A stretch of DNA of 64,000 bases from JADKIH01 sp964595205 (GCA_964595205.1 CAZQOQ010000009.1:14452-78451); one strand, 5' to 3'; positions 18,038-27,492 are shown, counted from the stretch's first letter. The notes: generated by a model from the letters alone, not told the origin. Numbers and translations are program-made.

Positions 18038-18610
18038 TTGGAAGAAGCCGAACTAATCAGACTTCTGGCAAACCGTGATGAAGGTGCCTTTAAAATTCTA
18101 ATCAGGGATTATTCGGAAAGGGTTTACAATACTGCATTGAGTATCGTTCAAAACGAACATGATGCCGAAGATGTAACGCAGGAAGTTTTTATAGAGGTTT
18201 TTCAGTCGATCGGTAAATTTAAAAGCGAGTCCCGTCTGACGACATGGATCTACAGGATTGCTGTAACCAAGTCGCTGGAATTTATCCGAAAGAAGAAACG
18301 ACAGAAACGACACGGGATATTGTCATCGCTTTTCAAGAAAAATGAGACAGAGCCCATCAAGGAGGCCATCCATTTTCATCATCCTGGCGCGCAGCTTGAG
18401 AATAAAGAGAGATTGGCCATCCTGTTTGCAGCCATCAACCAATTACCGGAAAATCAGAAGACAGCATTTTTACTGAGTAAAACAGAAAATCTCAGCTATG
18501 CGGAGATCTCGGAAATCATGAGGCTGTCTGTTTCTTCGGTCGAATCACTTCTTTTTCGGGCAAAGCAGAACCTGAGGAAGCTGCTGGAAGATTATTACAA
18601 AGAAAATTAG
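18038..18610 (+). CDS. ECF RNA polymerase sigma factor
   Basis: Sigma-70 regions 2 and 4 are clear: YSERVYNTALSIVQNEHDAEDVTQEVFIEVF, with TTWIYRIAVTKSLEFIRKKKR, then LPENQKTAFLLSKTENLSYAEISEIMRLSVSSVESLLFRAKQNL, broken here into separate motifs by variable linkers. I place the start at TTG 18038 (MEEAELIRLL..., 190 residues), because a promoter lies between it and the earlier in-frame TTG at 17981 and no ATG is available; 190 residues is the usual ECF length. It heads an operon with the 105-residue membrane protein, the Spy-like protein and two YHYH proteins. Confidence 0.85.
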   Translation: MEEAELIRLLANRDEGAFKILIRDYSERVYNTALSIVQNEHDAEDVTQEVFIEVFQSIGKFKSESRLTTWIYRIAVTKSLEFIRKKKRQKRHGILSSLFKKNETEPIKEAIHFHHPGAQLENKERLAILFAAINQLPENQKTAFLLSKTENLSYAEISEIMRLSVSSVESLLFRAKQNLRKLLEDYYKEN

Positions 18611-18663
18611 TCCCTCACCGCAGGTTTTTAAAACAAAGAACATCTAAACCACTAGAACCAATC

Positions 18664-18981
18664 ATGGAAAATCAAAATTCAAAGTCAGAAGCGGAAATCC
18701 AGGAAAAGATCCAGGCGACACTCGACAGCCTCGAAGGCTTAAAAAGACAGAAAGTTTCTGAAAACCTGTCAAGGAGGCTGAATGAGATTCCTGTTTTCCG
18801 TACCAAGATCTTTAAACTCTCGCCTCAACTTGCCTGGAAAGTCGCCGCCTGTCTTGCCATACTGATACTGCTGAATGTCTTCACCATTCTGAATTCGAAT
18901 AAGAATAGCAATAGAACCAATAATGAGAGATCGCCATTTGCCAATGAATATTTCTCATATCTAAATTTTTCATCCATATAA
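18664..18981 (+). CDS. Small single-pass membrane protein, probable anti-sigma factor
   Basis: A 105-residue protein with about 60 charged cytoplasmic residues, one membrane helix (WKVAACLAILILLNVFTIL) and a short outside tail. It lies 53 bp after the ECF sigma gene, which is the usual place for an anti-sigma factor, and the topology fits. The classic zinc-binding HxxxCxxC of ZAS anti-sigmas is absent. The role is inferred from position and topology. Confidence 0.65.
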   Translation: MENQNSKSEAEIQEKIQATLDSLEGLKRQKVSENLSRRLNEIPVFRTKIFKLSPQLAWKVAACLAILILLNVFTILNSNKNSNRTNNERSPFANEYFSYLNFSSI

Positions 18982-18991
18982 TTAATCTCTC

Positions 18992-19453
18992 ATGGACAAC
19001 TCCAGGTTTTTAAAAATTGTAATCATCATTTTACTGCTGATAAACATTGGCACCCTTGGATATATGTGGATGCAGAAACCACAAGACAGGCCGGGACCTC
19101 CACGAAAGGATATTTCCGGATTCCTTACCCGTGAATTGAATTTTACGGAGGATCAGAAAAAACAATTCGAAACGTTACGCAACGAGCATCACGATGCCAT
19201 CGAAAACATTCAGGAAAAAGACCGGGAGATGCACGATAAATACTTCGATCTGCTCCAGTCTGCTGCCGAAGATTCATTACTCGTAACGAGCCTAGCAGAT
19301 TCCATGTCGGAAAACCGGAAGCAGATTGAATTAATCACCTTCCATCACTTTCGTAAGGTCAGAAACATCTGCGACGATAAACAGAAGAAAAAATTTGACG
19401 AAATAATAAACGATGCGCTGAGAATGATGGCGCCTCGTCTGCATGGAAGATAA
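18992..19453 (+). CDS. Spy/CpxP-like periplasmic stress protein with membrane anchor
   Basis: A 153-residue protein with one N-terminal helix (IVIIILLLINIGTLGYMWM) and a periplasmic helical domain having LTRELNFTEDQKKQFETLR and HHDAIENIQEKDREMHDKYFDLL, the two-helix pattern of the Spy/CpxP/heavy-metal-sensor (LTxxQ) group. These proteins hold unfolded envelope proteins or sense metals. It starts 10 bp after the anti-sigma candidate, so the operon probably answers envelope or metal stress. Confidence 0.75.
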   Translation: MDNSRFLKIVIIILLLINIGTLGYMWMQKPQDRPGPPRKDISGFLTRELNFTEDQKKQFETLRNEHHDAIENIQEKDREMHDKYFDLLQSAAEDSLLVTSLADSMSENRKQIELITFHHFRKVRNICDDKQKKKFDEIINDALRMMAPRLHGR

Positions 19454-19476
19454 TTTTATATGATCTGAAAAACATC

Positions 19477-21252
19477 ATGACAGGAATTGAAAATAAAGGG
19501 ATCAGAAGCCTGATGATAATCATACTGCTTTTTTCACCCATTTTGTCTGCGGCACAATCGAGTGCTCAACTATATCCCTGGATCAGAAATCTTACAGGTG
19601 CAACCGGATACAACAATATCCCTACGAATGTCCAGAGTGTTTATTACACAACAACCGATGTATACATCAGCGCTACATGCATACCGGGTTACAGCATCGG
19701 TCCCTGGACAGGCAATCCGAATACGCCAGTCAATCAGAATTTTGTCTTTAAGATTACACGCAATCCTCAGCAGAATACAGGAACAGCCGTTGCAACAGGT
19801 CTTGGGCATACAGGAGTATGGTCGAATGGTGTTTCCATCTTCAATGCGAAAGATGGTATGAGTTATAACAATGCCGGCGTGTGGAACCGGAATGCCTACT
19901 ATTGGGAAGGCAGCAGCTTCGACAACTGCCTCGGTCATCCTGCCCCAAACGGAGAATATCATCATCACGTAAATCCGAAATGCCTGTACGACCCTGCAGA
20001 CAATACACGCCACTCCCCCATCATCGGTTTTGCTTTCGATGGCTTTCCTATTTACGGCGCATACGGCTACACAAATACGAATGGAACCGGCCCGATCAAA
20101 CGAATGACCAGCAGCTTCGTATTAAATACATCCCTCACCCGAGCCAATGGTCCTGCCGTAAATGCAACATATCCGCTTGGCTGTTTCATCGAAGATTATA
20201 CCTACGTTGCCGGTTCGGGCGATCTCGACAATCACAATGGAAGATTTTGTGTGACACCCGAATATCCATCGGGAATCTATGCCTACTTCGTCACAATCGA
20301 CGCTTCGCTCAATCCTGCATATCCATTTACTCCGGGACCTACCTATTACGGCACGGTTCAGACGGGGAATACCGGACCATCCGGAGGACATAATTCAATT
20401 CCGGGAACCGCCATTCAATACACAAGCGCACTTACTCCTTCGATAACAATTTCAGCTTCTTCAGAAAACATTTGTCAGGGCGAGAATGTGAACTTCACTG
20501 CAACGATAAGTAACGGAGGGAACACACCATCCTATCAATGGAAGAAAAACGGATCGAACATAGCAACGGGAAATACTTTTTCCACTTCGTCGCTTGTCGA
20601 TGGCGATGTGATCTCATGTGTGATTACAAGCAATGCCTACTACCTTACGGCTACTTCGGCCACTTCGAATCCGATTTCGATCAATGTGATTTCACCAGCG
20701 AATTTCACATCATTCAGTCCGTCAGTCGGAGCAGCAGGTACACCGGTAACATTAACCGGAGCAAATCTGGCAGGAGTTACAGGTGTAAGTTTCAATGGAC
20801 TTGCGGCAAACTATATTATAAATTCAGCTTCAGAGATTATTGCTACAGTACCTTCGGGTGCTGCGAGCGGACTGATCAGTATCTCAACAGTGTGCGGAAC
20901 AATTTACAGCGGTTTTCCATTTTCCATAAGTGCATCAGACGTGACGTTAAACCTTAAGGTGTTTATCGAAGGCTTTTACCGGGGAAATGGATTAATGGCC
21001 GGCGTGATTTCTTCAACCGTCTGCGATTCGATAACCGTTCAGCTTGCAGAAAGCGTGTATCCGTATTCGATCGTAGAATCAGAAAAATCAACCCTTGCAA
21101 AAGACGGAAACGGCAGTTTCATATTTCCATCTTATGTGAACGGAAATTCTTATTACATTGTATTAAAACACCGCAATTCCATCGAAACATGGAGTAAATT
21201 ACCCGTGACATTATCGACAATAACAAGTTATGATTTTACGGTTTATCATTGA
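19477..21252 (+). CDS. Exported YHYH-domain protein with Ig-like and IPT/TIG domains
   Basis: A 591-residue protein with a signal peptide, then a YHYH domain over about residues 30-300 (NCLGHPAPNGEYHHHVNP, SPIIGFAFDGFPIYGAYGY, CFIEDYTYVAGSGDLDNHNG). It is followed by an Ig-like segment (SASSENICQGENVNFTATIS), an IPT/TIG segment (FTSFSPSVGAAGTPVTLTG) and a C-terminal beta domain (LNLKVFIEGFYRGNG). YHYH is a widespread domain of unknown function named for its Tyr/His motif, often found with copper or stress genes. It lacks the C-terminal sorting domain of its tandem paralogue. It is the fourth gene of the sigma operon. Confidence 0.85.
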   Translation: MTGIENKGIRSLMIIILLFSPILSAAQSSAQLYPWIRNLTGATGYNNIPTNVQSVYYTTTDVYISATCIPGYSIGPWTGNPNTPVNQNFVFKITRNPQQNTGTAVATGLGHTGVWSNGVSIFNAKDGMSYNNAGVWNRNAYYWEGSSFDNCLGHPAPNGEYHHHVNPKCLYDPADNTRHSPIIGFAFDGFPIYGAYGYTNTNGTGPIKRMTSSFVLNTSLTRANGPAVNATYPLGCFIEDYTYVAGSGDLDNHNGRFCVTPEYPSGIYAYFVTIDASLNPAYPFTPGPTYYGTVQTGNTGPSGGHNSIPGTAIQYTSALTPSITISASSENICQGENVNFTATISNGGNTPSYQWKKNGSNIATGNTFSTSSLVDGDVISCVITSNAYYLTATSATSNPISINVISPANFTSFSPSVGAAGTPVTLTGANLAGVTGVSFNGLAANYIINSASEIIATVPSGAASGLISISTVCGTIYSGFPFSISASDVTLNLKVFIEGFYRGNGLMAGVISSTVCDSITVQLAESVYPYSIVESEKSTLAKDGNGSFIFPSYVNGNSYYIVLKHRNSIETWSKLPVTLSTITSYDFTVYH

Positions 21253-21286
21253 ATCTTTAACTACCAAACTCAAACATAAAATTAAA

Positions 21287-22492
21287 ATGAAAAAAAGTAT
21301 TCTATCAATTTTATTTATGCTTAATGTAACTATAGCTTTCGCACAGATTGGCCCTGAAATAACTTCGTGGGTCAGGAATACGACAGGCGCAACGGGCTAC
21401 AACGGCATTCCGTCAAACGTTCAGGTAGTTCAATATTCTACCGACAATGTGTATGTGAGCTGCACGTGTATTCCCGGTTATGCAATCGGTCCGTGGGGAG
21501 GAAACCCAAATGTCCCTTCGAATCAGAATTTCGTTTTCAAGATCACACGTAATCCACAGCAGAATGCCGGCACACCGACCACCGTCGGACTTGGACATAT
21601 CGGAGTATGGACGAATGGCGTAAGCGTCTTCAATGTTTCGGATGCACAATCATACAATAACCAGGGCATCTGGAACAGGAATGCATACTATTGGGAAGGG
21701 AATGGTTTCGATAATTGTCTGGGTCATCCGCAGCAACAGGGAGAATATCATCACCATGTGAGTCCGACCTGCCTTTACAACGATGCCGACAGTATCAATC
21801 ATTCTCCAATCATAGGTTATGCTTTTGATGGTTTTCCGATTTACGGGGCTTATGCATACACCAACACCAATGGAACGGGTCCAATCAAGCGGATGACAAG
21901 CAGCTATGTGTTGTCATCTGCCACAACCCGTACAAATGGGCCGGCGGTTGGAACCATGTATCCTGCAGGATGTTTTATCGAAGATTACAGTTACTCTGCC
22001 GGTTCAGGTGATCTCGATGAGCGTAACGGCAGGTTTTGCATTACACCTGAATATCCGCTTGGGACCTATGCATATTTTGTAACGATCGATGAAAACAGAA
22101 ACCCTGTTTTCCCTTATACATTTTATGGAACCTATTATGGTGTTGTGCAGGCCGGAAATACGGGGATGAATTCAGGGCATGTGACGATAACCGAACCAAC
22201 AACTATTTATTCAGGGACAACAGGAATTAACGAAACGAATCCTCAAATCAAATTTGATCTTACACCTAATCCGGTAAAAGATTTTGCCTATATCTATTTC
22301 GATCCGTTGAGCGTAAATAACATCACCGGAAAACTCTACGATGCGAAAGGACAATTGCTCGAGACGATCAACAATCTGCAGCCGAGTATCAGTTATTCAT
22401 TTGACTTTACGAAATATCCTTCGGGGGTTTATTATCTGCATTTGAATACTAAGAGCGAGAATGTTATTCGGAAGATTGTGAAAATGAAATAG
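21287..22492 (+). CDS. Exported YHYH-domain protein with T9SS sorting domain
   Basis: A 401-residue paralogue of the preceding protein, matching it almost block for block over the YHYH domain (SWVRNTTGATGYNGIPSNVQ, GEYHHHVSPTCLYNDADS, AFDGFPIYGAYAYTNTNGTG). It then has a short linker and a Por-type sorting domain (KFDLTPNPVKDFAYIYF, ending YLHLNTKSENVIRKIVKMK), so it should be secreted by the type IX system. I chose the ATG at 21287, which begins a signal peptide and lies 34 bp after the previous stop; the longer frame would overlap the previous gene. The pair arose by tandem duplication. Confidence 0.87.
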   Translation: MKKSILSILFMLNVTIAFAQIGPEITSWVRNTTGATGYNGIPSNVQVVQYSTDNVYVSCTCIPGYAIGPWGGNPNVPSNQNFVFKITRNPQQNAGTPTTVGLGHIGVWTNGVSVFNVSDAQSYNNQGIWNRNAYYWEGNGFDNCLGHPQQQGEYHHHVSPTCLYNDADSINHSPIIGYAFDGFPIYGAYAYTNTNGTGPIKRMTSSYVLSSATTRTNGPAVGTMYPAGCFIEDYSYSAGSGDLDERNGRFCITPEYPLGTYAYFVTIDENRNPVFPYTFYGTYYGVVQAGNTGMNSGHVTITEPTTIYSGTTGINETNPQIKFDLTPNPVKDFAYIYFDPLSVNNITGKLYDAKGQLLETINNLQPSISYSFDFTKYPSGVYYLHLNTKSENVIRKIVKMK

Positions 22493-22493
22493 G

Positions 22494-22585
22494 AATTTGA
22501 AAATTTGAAAATGTGCTAATTTGAAAATGACCACACAAGTGGATCATCTCATTTTCAAATTAGCACATTTTCAAATTTTCAAATT
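22494..22585. repeat. Perfect 37-bp inverted repeat between convergent genes
   Basis: Positions 22494-22530 are the exact reverse complement of 22549-22585, separated by an 18-bp spacer. The arms are composed of TTTGAAAA-type units (AATTTGAAA, AATTTGAAAA, then GTGCT, then AATTTGAAAATGA). It starts 2 bp after the YHYH stop and ends 8 bp before the murF-alr stop, so it may act as a bidirectional terminator, though there is no terminal U-tract beyond the stem. Confidence 0.95.
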
Positions 22586-22592
22586 AAAAAAA

Positions 22593-25076
22593 TCATTCCT
22601 GGAAGTACACCCTCTTCACCCTTTGCGAAACATTTACTAAAACTTCATAGGGAATCGTGCCAATTGCTTCGGCCATAATGTTTACCGGGTATTCGCTACC
22701 GAACACAATTACCTCATCACCTTCCCTCGCCTGTACGTCAGTGATATCGAGCATGCACATGTCCATGCAAACATTTCCGATGATTGGAGCGAGTTTGCCG
22801 TTCACCAGCATACTTCCGGTTCCGTTGCCAAGACGGCGGCTGATACCATCTGCATATCCGATCGCTACTGTTGCAACCACTGTGTCTCGTTTCAGTTTTC
22901 CTTTTCGATTATAACCGATCGTTTCCTTAGCGGGAACATTTCTAATTTGAGAGATGGTGGTTTTGAGAGTCGCTACCTGCTGCAGCTGATTCTGTTCATA
23001 AGCGGTGGATGAAAATCCATACAGGCCGATTCCGAGCCTGACCATCTCAAATTGTGCCTCGTTGAAGCGGAGTATGCCGGAGGAATTGAGGATATGACGC
23101 ATCACGGGATAGGTAAGGTTGCTGATGATTTCATCACTCATCGTTTTCATTCGCTGTATTTGCATCCGGGTAAAACCATCATGTTCGGCCTCGTCGCTGG
23201 ATGAAAGATGACTGAAGACAGACTGCACCCTGATATTCTTATTGTTATTTATCCGCACAACCAGTTCATTAATTTCCTCTTCAGTGAATCCAAGCCTGTG
23301 CATTCCCGTGTCGATTTTAATGTGTATCCTGAAAGGTTCACCATTGTGTTTTTTCATCACATCCTGCAACTGATTTAACAGTCTGAAGCTGTAAATCTCC
23401 GGTTCGAGTTTATACCTGATCATGAGTTCGAAGCTCATCAACTCTGGGTTCATGACCATAATAGGCAAAGTGATGCCGGCCTTACGAAGTTCAATGCCCT
23501 CATCGGTGTAGGCGACTGCGAGATAATCGACATGATGGAACTGGAGCACGTTGGCAATCTCAAAACTCCCGCTGCCGTAAGAAGTGGCTTTTACCATGGC
23601 CATGATCTTCGTTTCCGGCTTAAGCCGCGAACGATAATAGTTGAGATTATGAACCAGTGCATTCAGGTCGATCTCCAAAACGGTTTCATGCGCCTTCTGC
23701 TGCAGCGACTTGCTGATAGTCTCGAATCCGAATGGCCTGGCGCCTTTCAGTAAAATAGTTTCGTCACGGAAATCGGCCGTTGAAAAATCGCGAAGGAAAT
23801 CATCAGTGGTAGCATAGAATTTCTTCGGAAGCGAGAAAACATCCTTCTGACGGCTGATGGCTGGGCCGATACCGATCAACTGGTCGACTCCCTTTGCCCG
23901 GAGCAGGGCAGCAACTTCGCCATACAGATTTTCTTCGTTCTTTCCGCTCTGCAGTATGTCAGATAATATCACTGTCCGCTTAGCGTGTTGCTTTTGCTGA
24001 TTCAGAAAATCGAGAGCAATCGTGAGGGAACCGATATCGGAATTATAGCTGTCGTTGATCACTGAACAATTATTGATACCGTTTTTCATTTCCAGCCGCA
24101 TGGCAACAGGGCTCAGGAAGAGCATGCGCTCGCGGATTATTTCATTCGAATAACCGAGTTTAAGCAGCAGAGACCAGCATAGAACCGCATTCTCAATCGA
24201 AGCATCGTCTGAAAATGGAATTTTAATGTTTATAAAATTATTTTCATATACAGCCTGGATCTCAGTCTCGTCGCCGTTTCGAGTGATCCTGCCAACCTGC
24301 AGATCGGCTTTGGATTTTCTTGACCAGGAAAACAGTTTTAATTTCAGCGAGGTGAAAGAAAATTTTTCGATTTCCTTTTCGAGGTTCTGATAATCCTTGC
24401 AATAAATAAGAGTATCCACGCCCGCAAAGAGCTGCAGTTTTTCCCTGATCTTTTGTTCCTGGCTTTCGAAATTTTCGTCGTGTGCCGAACCGATGTTGGT
24501 GAAAATACCAATGTTGGGACGAATGATGCATTCCAGTTTATTCATCTCGCCGGGGAGCGAAATGCCGGCTTCGAAGATGGCCAGCTGGTGTTCGGGCTGC
24601 ATCTGCCACACAGAGAGGGGAACGCCTACCTGTGAATTATAGCTTTTCGGACTCCTGACAATGTTTAAATCGGGCCGCAGCAACTGATAAATCCATTCCT
24701 TTACGATAGTTTTACCGTTACTCCCTGTGATGCCGATGACTGGTATTGAAAATTTCTTCCGGTGAGCAGCAGTAAGCTTTTGCATCGAAGACAACGGGTC
24801 TTCAACGACAATAAAATTGGCGGGCAACAACTGAAATTCGGGCAGCATTTCAGTCACGATAAAGTTTCTTACTCCCTGGTCGAAAAGCTCCTTTACAAAC
24901 CTGTTTCCATCGTGACGCTCGCCTTTGATGGCAAAAAACAGTGAAGTTGAAGGATGATTCAGTTTCCTGCTGTCAGTAAGCAATTCACGGATCTTGTCTT
25001 CGGAAGGCGCTTTTGAAAAGAGTATTCCTGAAATTACTTCAGCAATATCTCCGATGGTATAAGAAATTTCACTCAT
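22593..25076 (-). CDS. murF-alr: Bifunctional MurF ligase / alanine racemase
   Basis: The N-terminal half is UDP-MurNAc-tripeptide:D-Ala-D-Ala ligase (P-loop ITGSNGKTIVKEW; SPKSYNSQVGVPLSVW). The C-terminal half is a PLP alanine racemase (LDLNALVHNL-like EIDLNALVHNLNYYRSRL, PLP lysine in MAMVKATSYGSG, then GYADGISRRLGNG). The fusion is usual in Bacteroidota and couples D-Ala supply to peptidoglycan precursor synthesis. I chose the ATG at 25074-25076 (MSEISYTIGDI, 827 residues): it overlaps the tdk stop by 8 bp, and longer starts lie well inside tdk. The gene is convergent with the YHYH gene. Confidence 0.95.
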   Translation of the reverse strand: MSEISYTIGDIAEVISGILFSKAPSEDKIRELLTDSRKLNHPSTSLFFAIKGERHDGNRFVKELFDQGVRNFIVTEMLPEFQLLPANFIVVEDPLSSMQKLTAAHRKKFSIPVIGITGSNGKTIVKEWIYQLLRPDLNIVRSPKSYNSQVGVPLSVWQMQPEHQLAIFEAGISLPGEMNKLECIIRPNIGIFTNIGSAHDENFESQEQKIREKLQLFAGVDTLIYCKDYQNLEKEIEKFSFTSLKLKLFSWSRKSKADLQVGRITRNGDETEIQAVYENNFINIKIPFSDDASIENAVLCWSLLLKLGYSNEIIRERMLFLSPVAMRLEMKNGINNCSVINDSYNSDIGSLTIALDFLNQQKQHAKRTVILSDILQSGKNEENLYGEVAALLRAKGVDQLIGIGPAISRQKDVFSLPKKFYATTDDFLRDFSTADFRDETILLKGARPFGFETISKSLQQKAHETVLEIDLNALVHNLNYYRSRLKPETKIMAMVKATSYGSGSFEIANVLQFHHVDYLAVAYTDEGIELRKAGITLPIMVMNPELMSFELMIRYKLEPEIYSFRLLNQLQDVMKKHNGEPFRIHIKIDTGMHRLGFTEEEINELVVRINNNKNIRVQSVFSHLSSSDEAEHDGFTRMQIQRMKTMSDEIISNLTYPVMRHILNSSGILRFNEAQFEMVRLGIGLYGFSSTAYEQNQLQQVATLKTTISQIRNVPAKETIGYNRKGKLKRDTVVATVAIGYADGISRRLGNGTGSMLVNGKLAPIIGNVCMDMCMLDITDVQAREGDEVIVFGSEYPVNIMAEAIGTIPYEVLVNVSQRVKRVYFQE

Positions 25077-25656
25077 TTTTTTTCTGACGTTCCCTGTTGA
25101 AACAAGTCCGGCAAAGTGGAATATAGCTACCCTGTTCACCGAGTAATATCCTTGAGGATCCTTCAACGATCCTGTGAGAATAATGGGCAAGATCGCCACA
25201 ACTCATGCAGATCGCGTGAACTTTTGTAACATATTCTGCAATGGCAAGCAGATCGGGCATACAGCCAAATGGTTTTCCCAGATAATCGATGTCGAGCCCG
25301 GCAATGATGATCCTTACGCCGCGGTCGGCAAGTGCCTGGCAAACCGATGGAAGTCCTTCGTCGAAGAACTGTGCCTCGTCGATGCCAATTACCTCCACAT
25401 CATTGGCATAAAGTAATATCTGTGCCGAGGATTCAACGGGGGTTGAATGGATAAAATTTGAATCGTGGGAAACGACGTTTGTTTCGTCGTACCTGGTGTC
25501 GATGCGGGGTTTGAAGATTTCCACCTTTTGACGTGCGATCTTGGCCCTCTTCAGCCGCCGGATCAATTCTTCCGTTTTTCCGGAAAACATGGAGCCACAG
25601 ATTAATTCGATATGACCCTTTTTTAATATACCTTCCTTGTGAGATTCCGGAAACAT
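25069..25656 (-). CDS. tdk: Thymidine kinase
   Basis: Type II thymidine kinase of the salvage pathway, making dTMP from thymidine. The Walker A is in GSMFSGKTEELIRRLKRA, the DNA-repair-like DEAQFF in GIDEAQFFDEG, and the lasso and zinc motif are in CMSCGDLAHYSHRI and PLCRTCF. At 195 residues it is full length. It overlaps murF-alr by 8 bp at its 3' end, so the two are transcribed together from a promoter at 25677-25684. Confidence 0.95.
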   Translation of the reverse strand: MFPESHKEGILKKGHIELICGSMFSGKTEELIRRLKRAKIARQKVEIFKPRIDTRYDETNVVSHDSNFIHSTPVESSAQILLYANDVEVIGIDEAQFFDEGLPSVCQALADRGVRIIIAGLDIDYLGKPFGCMPDLLAIAEYVTKVHAICMSCGDLAHYSHRIVEGSSRILLGEQGSYIPLCRTCFNRERQKKNE

Positions 25657-25676
25657 GCATTGGATTTTAATGCGGG

Positions 25677-25684
25677 CAAAAATA
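25677..25684 (-). promoter_or_regulatory. -7 box of the tdk-murF-alr operon
   Basis: On the minus strand TATTTTTG matches TAnnTTTG exactly and ends 20 bp before the tdk ATG at 25656. No clear -33 TTG is seen. Confidence 0.4.
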
Positions 25685-25828
25685 AGTGATTAATTGGAGA
25701 TTATGCGCTATTTTTCTTTCAACACAGAATCTCTGTATTAAAAAAATCCAGTACTGTCTCAGGTAAATAGCAATTCCATAATTTCACCCCACAGACAACA
25801 TCTTTGAAAATCCTTCGTTAGAATTCCC

Positions 25829-26548
25829 ATGCAAATCCAATTGTTACATCAGCAAATACTCATTCAGACCGAGCGACTGCGCGACCTTCACCGGTCGATC
25901 ATGTCGCATTCGGCTCCAATTCCTGCAGAGGAAATTAATAATCTCCTCAGTGAGATCCGGAATCTCTATGGACTGGCCATACAGCTGAATAATGAGAATG
26001 CCATACAGCTGTTAAATGAGATTCAGTTTGCGGCAAAAGAAATAAACCTCAAAGCAACTGTTCCCGTTACGAGTGAGATAAAACCCGATCCGGCGAAAAT
26101 TCAGGATGAACCGGTAAAGATTACTGAAGCAAAAGCTATATCAAATAAGACTGAAGAAAAACATTCCGATAAAAAAAGAGTCGTGTCCGACATACATGAA
26201 ATGTTCCATGTTACACCGGTTCTCGCAAATAAATTTTCAGATCAAAAGACTGTTGCAGAAAAGATAGCAGGTAACGAAAATACCAGGAGAATTTCCGATC
26301 ATTTAAAATCCCCGGTTACAGATTTAAAATCCGCAATCGGTCTGAATGAAAAATTTAAATTCATCAACCAGTTGTTCAATGGCGATGCTAAAGAATATCA
26401 TTCTGTGATTGATCAGCTGAATACGTCTTCAAATTCAGAAACTGCCATGAATTTTCTGAAAGAGATTTCCGATACGAACGACTGGGAATCGCATGCGGCA
26501 GTTGCAAAGACATTTATGGACATTATCGAGCGCCGGTTTTCAGCCTGA
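25829..26548 (+). CDS. Unknown soluble protein upstream of rsmI
   Basis: A 239-residue protein without signal peptide or membrane helix. The N-terminal 75 residues are a long amphipathic helix pair (HQQILIQTERLRDLHRSIM, then EEINNLLSEIRNLYGLAIQL). A low-complexity Lys/Glu/Pro linker spans about 80-160. The C-terminal 75 residues contain the motif SAIGLNEKFKFINQLFNGD, which I recall as conserved in uncharacterised Bacteroidota proteins. It ends 2 bp before rsmI, so they are co-transcribed and probably co-translated. No function can be assigned. Confidence 0.75.
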   Translation: MQIQLLHQQILIQTERLRDLHRSIMSHSAPIPAEEINNLLSEIRNLYGLAIQLNNENAIQLLNEIQFAAKEINLKATVPVTSEIKPDPAKIQDEPVKITEAKAISNKTEEKHSDKKRVVSDIHEMFHVTPVLANKFSDQKTVAEKIAGNENTRRISDHLKSPVTDLKSAIGLNEKFKFINQLFNGDAKEYHSVIDQLNTSSNSETAMNFLKEISDTNDWESHAAVAKTFMDIIERRFSA

Positions 26549-26550
26549 AC

Positions 26551-27255
26551 ATGGCAAAACTTTTTCTGGTTCCAACACCCGTAGGCAACCTGGAGGACAT
26601 GACTCTGCGGGGAATCCGTATATTGAAGGAATCGGCCATCATACTTGCAGAAGATACAAGGACCAGTGGTCATTTGTTGAAGCATTTCGGCATTGAAAAA
26701 AAGATGCTTCCTTATCATCAGCACAATGAACATAAAGTTGTTTCAGACATTGTTGAACGTATACAGCAGGGTCAAAACATTGCTTTGATTACCGATGCCG
26801 GTACGCCGGGGATTTCTGATCCGGGATTTCTGATTGTGAGGGAGTGTATACGACAAAAGGTTGACGTAGAAACCCTGCCCGGTGCAACTGCCTTTGTGCC
26901 GGCACTGATAAATTCAGGCTTTTCGACAGATCGATTCTGTTTTGAAGGATTTTTACCAGTTAAGAAAGGACGGGCAACAAGGCTGGAAAAATTGAAGGAC
27001 GAAGAACGGACCATGATTTTTTATGAATCACCGTACAGGCTGTTAAAAACCCTTCAACAATTTATGTTAACATTTGGAGAAGACAGGCCGGCTTGCGTTT
27101 CCCGTGAAATTTCTAAAATGTTTGAGGAAAATAAACGCGGCTCGCTTAAGGAATGCCATGATCACTTTTCTGCGAAGGCAGTAAAAGGAGAGATCGTAAT
27201 CGTCGTCTCCGGTTCAAATTTTAAAAAAAGTGAGGAAGACGGTATTGTCGACTGA
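26551..27255 (+). CDS. rsmI: 16S rRNA (cytidine1402-2'-O)-methyltransferase
   Basis: SAM-dependent tetrapyrrole-methylase-fold enzyme that methylates the ribose of C1402 in the ribosomal P site. Marks are KLFLVPTPVGNLEDMTLRG at the N-terminus, ILAEDTRTSGHLLKHFGI, ITDAGTPGISDPGFLIV and FYESPYRLLKTL. At 234 residues it is a little shorter than the E. coli enzyme, lacking the C-terminal extension, as is usual in this phylum. It follows the unknown 239-residue gene by 2 bp. The 237 bp after it are AT-rich with no gene. Confidence 0.95.
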   Translation: MAKLFLVPTPVGNLEDMTLRGIRILKESAIILAEDTRTSGHLLKHFGIEKKMLPYHQHNEHKVVSDIVERIQQGQNIALITDAGTPGISDPGFLIVRECIRQKVDVETLPGATAFVPALINSGFSTDRFCFEGFLPVKKGRATRLEKLKDEERTMIFYESPYRLLKTLQQFMLTFGEDRPACVSREISKMFEENKRGSLKECHDHFSAKAVKGEIVIVVSGSNFKKSEEDGIVD

Positions 27256-27492
27256 TTCTCTGCCATTCGAATGTATTTTTAGTAGCTTTACATAAAATAT
27301 GTAGTATCAATTAGTAAAAATTAATTACTTCGTTTAGCTATAATATTTCTTTAATTTGTTATCGTGCAATTCAATTATTTGTTCATTGAACTATTAACAT
27401 TATTTAGTATAATAAGTTTTTTTATTCTCACGTTTTCTTTATTTAATAAATGAGGATATTGAGGCTTTCATTTTTCTTAAATTGCAGTCCGA

